Part shown: positions 58,049-64,000 of the stretch, piece by piece
Layout of the letters: every line of letters starts with the position of its first letter
How positions within the stretch are numbered: position 1 is the stretch's first letter
Assembly (NCBI GenBank): GCA_037501455.1
Contig: CM074856.1
Span: forward strand, 98,611,001-98,675,000
DNA length: 64,000 bases
DNA from: Lantana camara
Taxonomy: Eukaryota; Streptophyta; Magnoliopsida; Lamiales; Verbenaceae
Reading direction: 5' to 3'
Notes under the pieces: model-generated
Told to the model about the DNA's origin: nothing
Seen by the model: the letters and a program-made list of their open reading frames with translations, nothing else
Database searches by the model: none
Program-made: the position numbers and the translations under genes

Positions 58049-59058
58049 ACTGCACATATTCAGTCATTCATCAACTTCATAGAACTTCAACAATGGGGGT
58101 TCAAATTTCAGCAAATCTCCACGAAAATCATGCTCAAAATATTAACAAGGAAGTCATGAGGATCAAATATATGCTTGAAAGCAAGAAATGGATCAAAGAG
58201 AAGCAACAAATCATCAAATTATCCTTAACCCTTACTATTGACTTCATGTGCCATAGGATGCCCAAAACATGGAGAAATCTTGCAATCTTATAGTTAAAAT
58301 GATCAAAAAGGGATGTAGGGCACAAATATTAACTTACCTCTTAAGTTGAAAGAGATTGATCAAGGTTTGAGCTAAAATTCTTGGAGTGGTGAATAGTTTA
58401 TCTTCTTTCTTCATTCTTCTCCCTTTGTCTCGATTTCCAGTAGCTTTTTTCCCTTCCTCTTGTGGTTGGAATGAAATGAGGCTGAGAGATAGGGGTAGGG
58501 GAGTAAGTGAGTGGAAAGTGGGCCCAATAATTGGTCAAAAAGGAGTTGAAATGAAAAAGTTATGACTATTTTAGTCAAAGGTGGCAAATCTGTCACACGG
58601 GGCTCGGTTCGGGCAAAATACGGGGCCTCAAACGGGCTCAGAAAAATACAAAGTTGGGTTCCTTGGCCTCTTTCTTCGTTACAAGTCCAAATCCTCTTTC
58701 AGGATTTGAATCCGAATTCCTGATCTCAAGTTACGGCTTTCGGAACCCAAGGCACGCTAAAACTATTTAGGCCCTCAAGTCCCTAACAAATAAAACGATT
58801 CAAGAACCGCAACAAACGAACTTAAAAACTTAAAATGAACATGAAAAAAGTTTATAACAGATATAATTCATGCATATTATATAATCACAAAATTAGAATC
58901 GAAACGGATCAAAAACGAGGCAAATGGAGCTTAAACGTTCTTATAAAATTCAAATATATATTCATATAATTCAAATCTATCACATAAACAATATAATAAG
59001 CACATAATTCACGTGATTAAATAAATTAAATGCGCACTTAGCTCTCCCGTAACGGCGT
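58049..59058 (-). repeat. Second minus-sense LTR fragment
   Basis: Closely resembles 57481-58048 in its 58570-59000 part (CGGAACCCAAGG..GCTAAAA). A possible donor AAGAG|GTAAGT lies at 58341. It ends against the next LTR at 59059. The small frames here match nothing. Confidence 0.55.
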
Positions 59059-62000
59059 TGTAACGCCCGAGCGCGTGACGTCACATCCCCCGCACTAAGA
59101 CCCGACCCGCATATGAAATGGGTAATCCATACACGTGCCAGATCAGAGCGAACGGGGACTCACTCACTATGCTAAGCGGGAGCTAACCTTCAAAACCAAA
59201 TAAACAATATGCAAGGAAAAATAACAAGTGCAGAAGCGTTAATATTACAATAACATAATAAATGAGCTCACCGGCTCGAATTCAATAACATTCATGGCAC
59301 TCATAAGTGTTCAGAATCATAAATAACAATTAAATGATATGAGTGTGAGTGAAAGAAAACTACACACGACTCCAAGACTTAACGAACTCGACTTCCCGCC
59401 AAGCACTCAAAAACCTGCAAGAAAACTGAAAAGAAAGCCAGGTTTAGTCATTGAGAGACTAGTGGGTATAAAACAGGGTTTAATACAACAATAATACAGA
59501 AATTAAACACCCACACATATAAGTTATAATCCCGTGCGAGGTTTTGAAACATTTTCCAAGTGGGTAAAAATAAAGAAAACAACGCTCGGGATTACAACAA
59601 TCAATTTCATTTATGCACTACATTAGGTTGTTACGTGAGCCCGGCCAGTGGGCAAATTCTCCAACCTTCTCCTCGTGTGTGCATTAACCATTCAATCATT
59701 TCTTACCGATCACACAACATTCAGTCATTCATAATCGTGCATAATCATTCATTCCTTCATAATCGTTCTTAATCATAAATTCATTCATAATCGTTCATAA
59801 TCATTTACCCCTTTTTCCTCCGGTTAGTGGACGGGTTCGGCCAAAGACCTGTCCATCCATTCATTGTTGACAGTGAGGTTCATGACGCCCCAAAGGCACG
59901 GTTCCCATTCCTCGCTAATCTCCTAGCGAGGGTCGGTATCACCGTAGTTTTGTTGGAACTAGTGCACGGGGATCACCGTCAGCCCATGCTTCCCCGAATA
60001 GCTACGTACACTTAGTCCCAGGGCCCCCATTCATTGTGATCAATCAATTCTCACCAAAACATTTGGTAGGGATTCATAAATAAAGGCTTTACGTTGAAAA
60101 CATTGGTTCTTTGAAAACTCGATATAGATGTAGATATACTTTTGGCCGAAATCTTGCACGTTAGGGGATATCGGGTCATTTTCTTAACTAATAGAAGAGA
60201 AACCCACCTGGCTACACCTTACCGAACAAGACCAAGAAGAAAAGAACACTTGAAGATAGCCTATGAACCCGGCACGTCTCCGCCCTGGAGTAAACTATAC
60301 AAAAAGACAATACAGTGCGTTCGTGAGCTTCAAGACTCCAAATGAACCAAATATGACGCACGACAATGCATTAACATGATATGACATGCATAAGAAATAA
60401 TGATGTGCTATTAAAATGTTCATGTGCAAAATTAATGCCACTTAGACACGTAAATGAGTCATTCGTTCATTACACGAATAAATCGTTTCCATTCATTATC
60501 ATTCGTTCATCCAATATCGTTCGTTCATTTAATATTCAATTCATAATACATTCTAAAACATGTTACAATAAATAAAGATCATGTTTGAATGTAAGAAATC
60601 CATTAAGATTCATAAAGAATACAAAGGTTGCAAGGAAGGTCATAATATAGCACTTAATGAATTACTTAACATTCATGCATAAAAGTCACATTTATACTTC
60701 GTAAATCTGGCCATAAAATTCATAAAAATATCATACCATCTAATTCAACAGGCCATTAATATCATAGAAACAAGTTTGAAGCAAAAGTGATCAATTAAAT
60801 CACATACGGAATGCAAGGGAGTGAAAGGAATGCAAGGAAGTAGATTTCAGTAAAAGCTGATAGTTTTCAGAAATGCGTAAGCTGTAGAAAAATGAAGTTA
60901 TCTTGAGTTCTAGAAATTGGAATTAAGTTTTGTTTACTGGATATGAAACTAGACAAGCAGGTATTTCCAATGCCATATGGCTTGAATTTAAATTCAAAGC
61001 GATGTGAAAATGGCGTAAGGTTGAAGTGGAATGAAAGCAGACTTTCGATAAATTGGCGACACAATTTTCAAATGATTATATCTCACAAACCAGGACAAAT
61101 TTTAAGTTTATTCCAATTGGAAAATGTTTTAGACTTCGAAAGATTTCATTGGTCCAACTTTCAAGTCAATCGAAGTTCGTTTGAATAGTTAACGAAAAAC
61201 AAAACAATACATATGTGCAGGCAGGGGGAGACACAAGGGAAAAAGGAGACATAGGCGTGTTTGATATCAGAGGCGTGTCATCTTTTAGATACGGGCTTGT
61301 CTAGTCTTTCTTCTCCAATGAATGACCTGTATAACCCCTGTTTTCGAAGCACAATAACATCAATATGCAGCATCAAGGTAACAGAAAAAGGCATAAAAAT
61401 CATCACATAACTTGGGAAAAACTAACACTCCAACCTTCATGACATAATCAGCTGTATAAGTGCAAGAAAAACTAACTAAAGCTCCAAGTTTCCAAGCTTT
61501 CTCTCGTGCTCCGTTAATGGTGAATCATCATATATTCAATCTCCATGAATTTGAGTTCAAGAAATGCAACATAGAAGCTTAAGAAACACTCATAAAAGTT
61601 CATATAACACAAGTTTGCTCAAAGAATTAAAAATCACCATTAAACCTTACTATTCATCATGCTTCTCATACTCCAAGAAATCTTAGCTCAAATTATCATT
61701 CATATGGAAGAAAAGATGCACAAGATGAAGGAGAATCCAAAACTTATCTTACCTTGAAGAAAGGATGAACTTTGATCACCCTGAGCTCAAGAAATGGAGA
61801 AAATGGCTATGGTTTCTTGTTCTTTCCTTCTTTTCTTGTGCTGCTACTACTGTCTCAATGTTATGGGGAAAAAAAAGGGAAGATCCAGACCTTAAAGTAT
61901 AAGAAACGGGTCAAGAAGCTTGAAAACAGGTAGGGTTATGTCTATGGATCATTAGGACTGAATTTTTCTTTGTCTGAGGGTCAAACGACATCGAAAAGGA

Positions 62001-62466
62001 ACGAGGTTAATTCCATTAGGTCAGAATCATCGAACAAGTCCAAAGTTAAAGACGGAACTTGAATCCGAGTTCCCGATCTCAAGTTATGATTAAATGACTC
62101 AAGGGTGGCCAATTTGCAAAAAGGCCCAAAACTTTCATCAAAAGTTCAATTGAGTCCACTAATGTTCAATCAAGTCCAAAACAAGTTTAAGCCATACAAT
62201 TAAGTCCTAAGATCATATAAATCACATAATTCACGAAATTATCATGCTCGGTAAATAAATTGCACGTTGACAGGTTTGACATAACGAAGAATTCTTATCA
62301 TAAGTTCAAATAGGTTAAATTCTCATCAAATATTTCAAATGATTTAAAAAAGAATCGAATAAGGAAATATAATTCATATAAAGCATCAATTAAATTATGA
62401 AATTAAATACAAGTACGAAATTAAACTCACACTTACCTGTACGTATGAAGACGCGGAGGGCTATAA
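59059..62466 (-). repeat. 3' LTR of a further gypsy element
   Basis: About 3.4 kb, TGTAACGCCCGAGCG to AGGGCTATAA; the left end aligns with the array LTR (GACGTCACATCCCCC). Donor CAAG|GTAAGA at 61752, mini-exon 60208-60294 (acceptor TTGTATAG, donor CCAG|GTGGGT), exon-3 acceptor CTTGCAG at 59415. Worn palindrome remnants (GGCGTGTC, ACGGGCTTGTC) near 61240-61310. Right boundary good to a base or two. Confidence 0.75.
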
Positions 62467-62480
62467 CCTCTTCCCCTTAA
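62467..62480 (-). other. Probable polypurine tract of that element
   Basis: Sense TTAAGGGGAAGAGG beside the LTR. The following GGACCTGTCCTCAGGTCC is shared with the young gypsy element just after its PPT. Confidence 0.65.
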
Positions 62481-64000
62481 GAAGGACCTGTCCTCAGGTC
62501 CACTGCCTCGAGTTTTGGACTCTAAGCAAAGTTGTCCCGTACGGGGTTAGCAACTCCCCAACAAGAATTAGTTCGGGCTAGGTCTTTAAGAACCAAAGGG
62601 AATCTTCAATGTATCAAGATCACGATTCGATGTTGGGTACTCGAACCATCCTCTAGAAGTATCAAGAATTTCTATAAATGTTTTGTGAAGCATGTTGTCT
62701 AGTCACGACGACTCACTAAAAAACCTAAACACCCGAGATTCTAAGCTGCCGCCAGAGGCAAGCTAAACAGGTAACAAAAAACGATGAAAGAACCCCATCT
62801 TTCGAGCAATAAGGAGAGAACCCCGTCTCTTGAACAACAAGGAGAGAACCCCGTCTCTCGAACAACAAGGAGAGAAAGTTCCAAGGTACAAAATACAGTT
62901 ACAACACAAAATAATAACACAAGTTGAAAGTAGCAAAATATCAATTACAACAATTAACAATCACACAAACCATACAAGGAGCAGGTAAATAAGATCGCTT
63001 ACAACGAATAACAATCTTAACAAGGAACAATTATATAGGCAAATAACGAAACATACAACATCGAGAAATTGCTCAAGTTAAGTGTGCATATATGCATATG
63101 CCATGAATATTTCTTGTACCGTTCACCGTGGTAAAGAAATTTGGAGTTGATAACTTTATGTATGGCCTGACCCAAAAGTTAGCTCGACTCTTGACTTGTC
63201 TTTAATATCTTTAGTGTGTCCGATTGAGAAGATGATAGAACCTCGGTTAATCCTATTCTCGATTCCATTATGACTCTTACCCCCTTGTTACCTTCTTTAG
63301 TTCTCGATTATGCGTTTGGTCTTAACCCATTCGACTCGTCTTTGCAAAACGAGTCTTATCATACATCTCCGAAATTAAAGTCAATCTTCTTTATGGTTTA
63401 TTTCTCCTTCTTCAATTTGGTGAAGTTCTTGAAATTCAAATAAATCTTTCGGAAGTGACGATCACTGACTTCTTCGATCTCTCATCGTCAACCTGTAAAT
63501 CTTTTATTAGCATGACCAACTTTTTAATTGACCGATATCTGACTTGTCCCGCATTCCTTCAGAACATTCATCCTTATACCAGGTTCGATTTTACTATCTT
63601 TGACCATACCAAAATTCATCACATACTCGACACTAAAAACAGTTACTGATATCTCAAAAGTTTTGTGGGAAATATATAACTTTTCTCTTTCGTGGATATT
63701 TGAGAAAATTCAATGTCGACCCAGCCTTCACTCTCTAATTTATATTTATACTTTATCTCCAATTAAGTAGTTGTTACAGAAGCATAACAAATAGGAGTGA
63801 TAACGAATCGAGCAGTGCCTCCACCTTAGTATTCATAGGATAGTGAATGCACAATCTTCTCTAAATAACCTGGTATAGTTCTTTGTTAAAGACTTGGTTA
63901 ACTGGAACTCATTAACATCATCTTTAAACATGATAACTTGATCAAGCTTCCCTTCTTCAAAGCTAATTTAGAAATCCATCAGAAGTTTCCTAATAATAAC
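62481..64000 (-). mobile_element. Internal 3' region of the gypsy element, runs off window
   Basis: After about 40 bp shared with the young gypsy element, the sequence stops resembling its pol C-terminus. No RT, integrase or chromodomain motif is visible in any frame up to 64000, only short ORFs. It may be a degenerate or replaced 3' region, or non-coding sequence between pol and PPT. Confidence 0.45.
62790..62873. repeat. Three tandem 28-bp repeats
   Basis: Units GAACCCCRTCTYTYGARCAA.. at 62790, 62818 and 62846. GAGAGA-ACCCCG-TCTCTC inside units 2 and 3 is itself an inverted repeat. Confidence 0.85.

Overview
This window looks like plant nuclear DNA, probably gene-poor heterochromatin of a flowering plant (the species cannot be told). 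Apart from short AT-rich and microsatellite stretches it is almost entirely nested LTR retrotransposons. I see no host protein gene, rRNA, tRNA or CRISPR array. The plant assignment rests on tRNA-iMet primer binding sites, a Ty3/gypsy chromovirus polyprotein with a C-terminal chromodomain-like region, a Ty1/copia element with a plant-type protein, and 2.5-3.5 kb LTRs of the TGTAACRCCCC type.

Layout: (1) 1-9463 is a tandem array, minus sense, of about 2.18-kb units, each fusing the 3' third of a gypsy LTR, the primer site, the leader and a truncated gag. A 4,367-bp dimer of it is itself duplicated without visible difference. The array ends in a full-length LTR (9464-12403). (2) 13076-23386 is a complete, very young gypsy element with an intact 1,487-codon gag-pol, LTRs differing at three visible substitutions plus a poly-G length change, and TSD AATTT. 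It sits inside an older LTR (pieces at 12404-13070, 23392-24431 and 27463-28120). (3) 24437-46376 holds five solo LTRs, each with a matching or near-matching 5-bp target duplication: 24437-27457, 30322-32777, 35595-38638, 38983-41625 and 42866-46376. They are stacked in each other and in degenerate LTR remnants. (4) 47007-57010 is a Ty1/copia element (TSD GTATG) whose polyprotein is broken by one nonsense codon and one frameshift. Its 2.2-kb leader carries four copies of a structured motif and a GC-rich island. (5) 57016-64000 holds older minus-sense LTR fragments and the 3' LTR plus start of the internal region of a further gypsy element that runs off the window.

Three regulatory patterns are the most interesting content. 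First, nearly every gypsy-type LTR here carries consensus splice sites defining a 50-87-nt mini-exon and two introns. The first intron, where its limits can be placed, contains a cluster of short palindromes whose arms differ between LTR families but stay self-complementary. Second, the copia leader contains four hairpins with a conserved 17-nt head and covarying stems; several mismatches become G-U pairs only on the element's sense strand. Third, the gypsy primer binding sites sit against a hairpin with a GNRA-type loop that also covaries. All comparisons were made by eye. The splice, hairpin and age statements are inferences to be tested.
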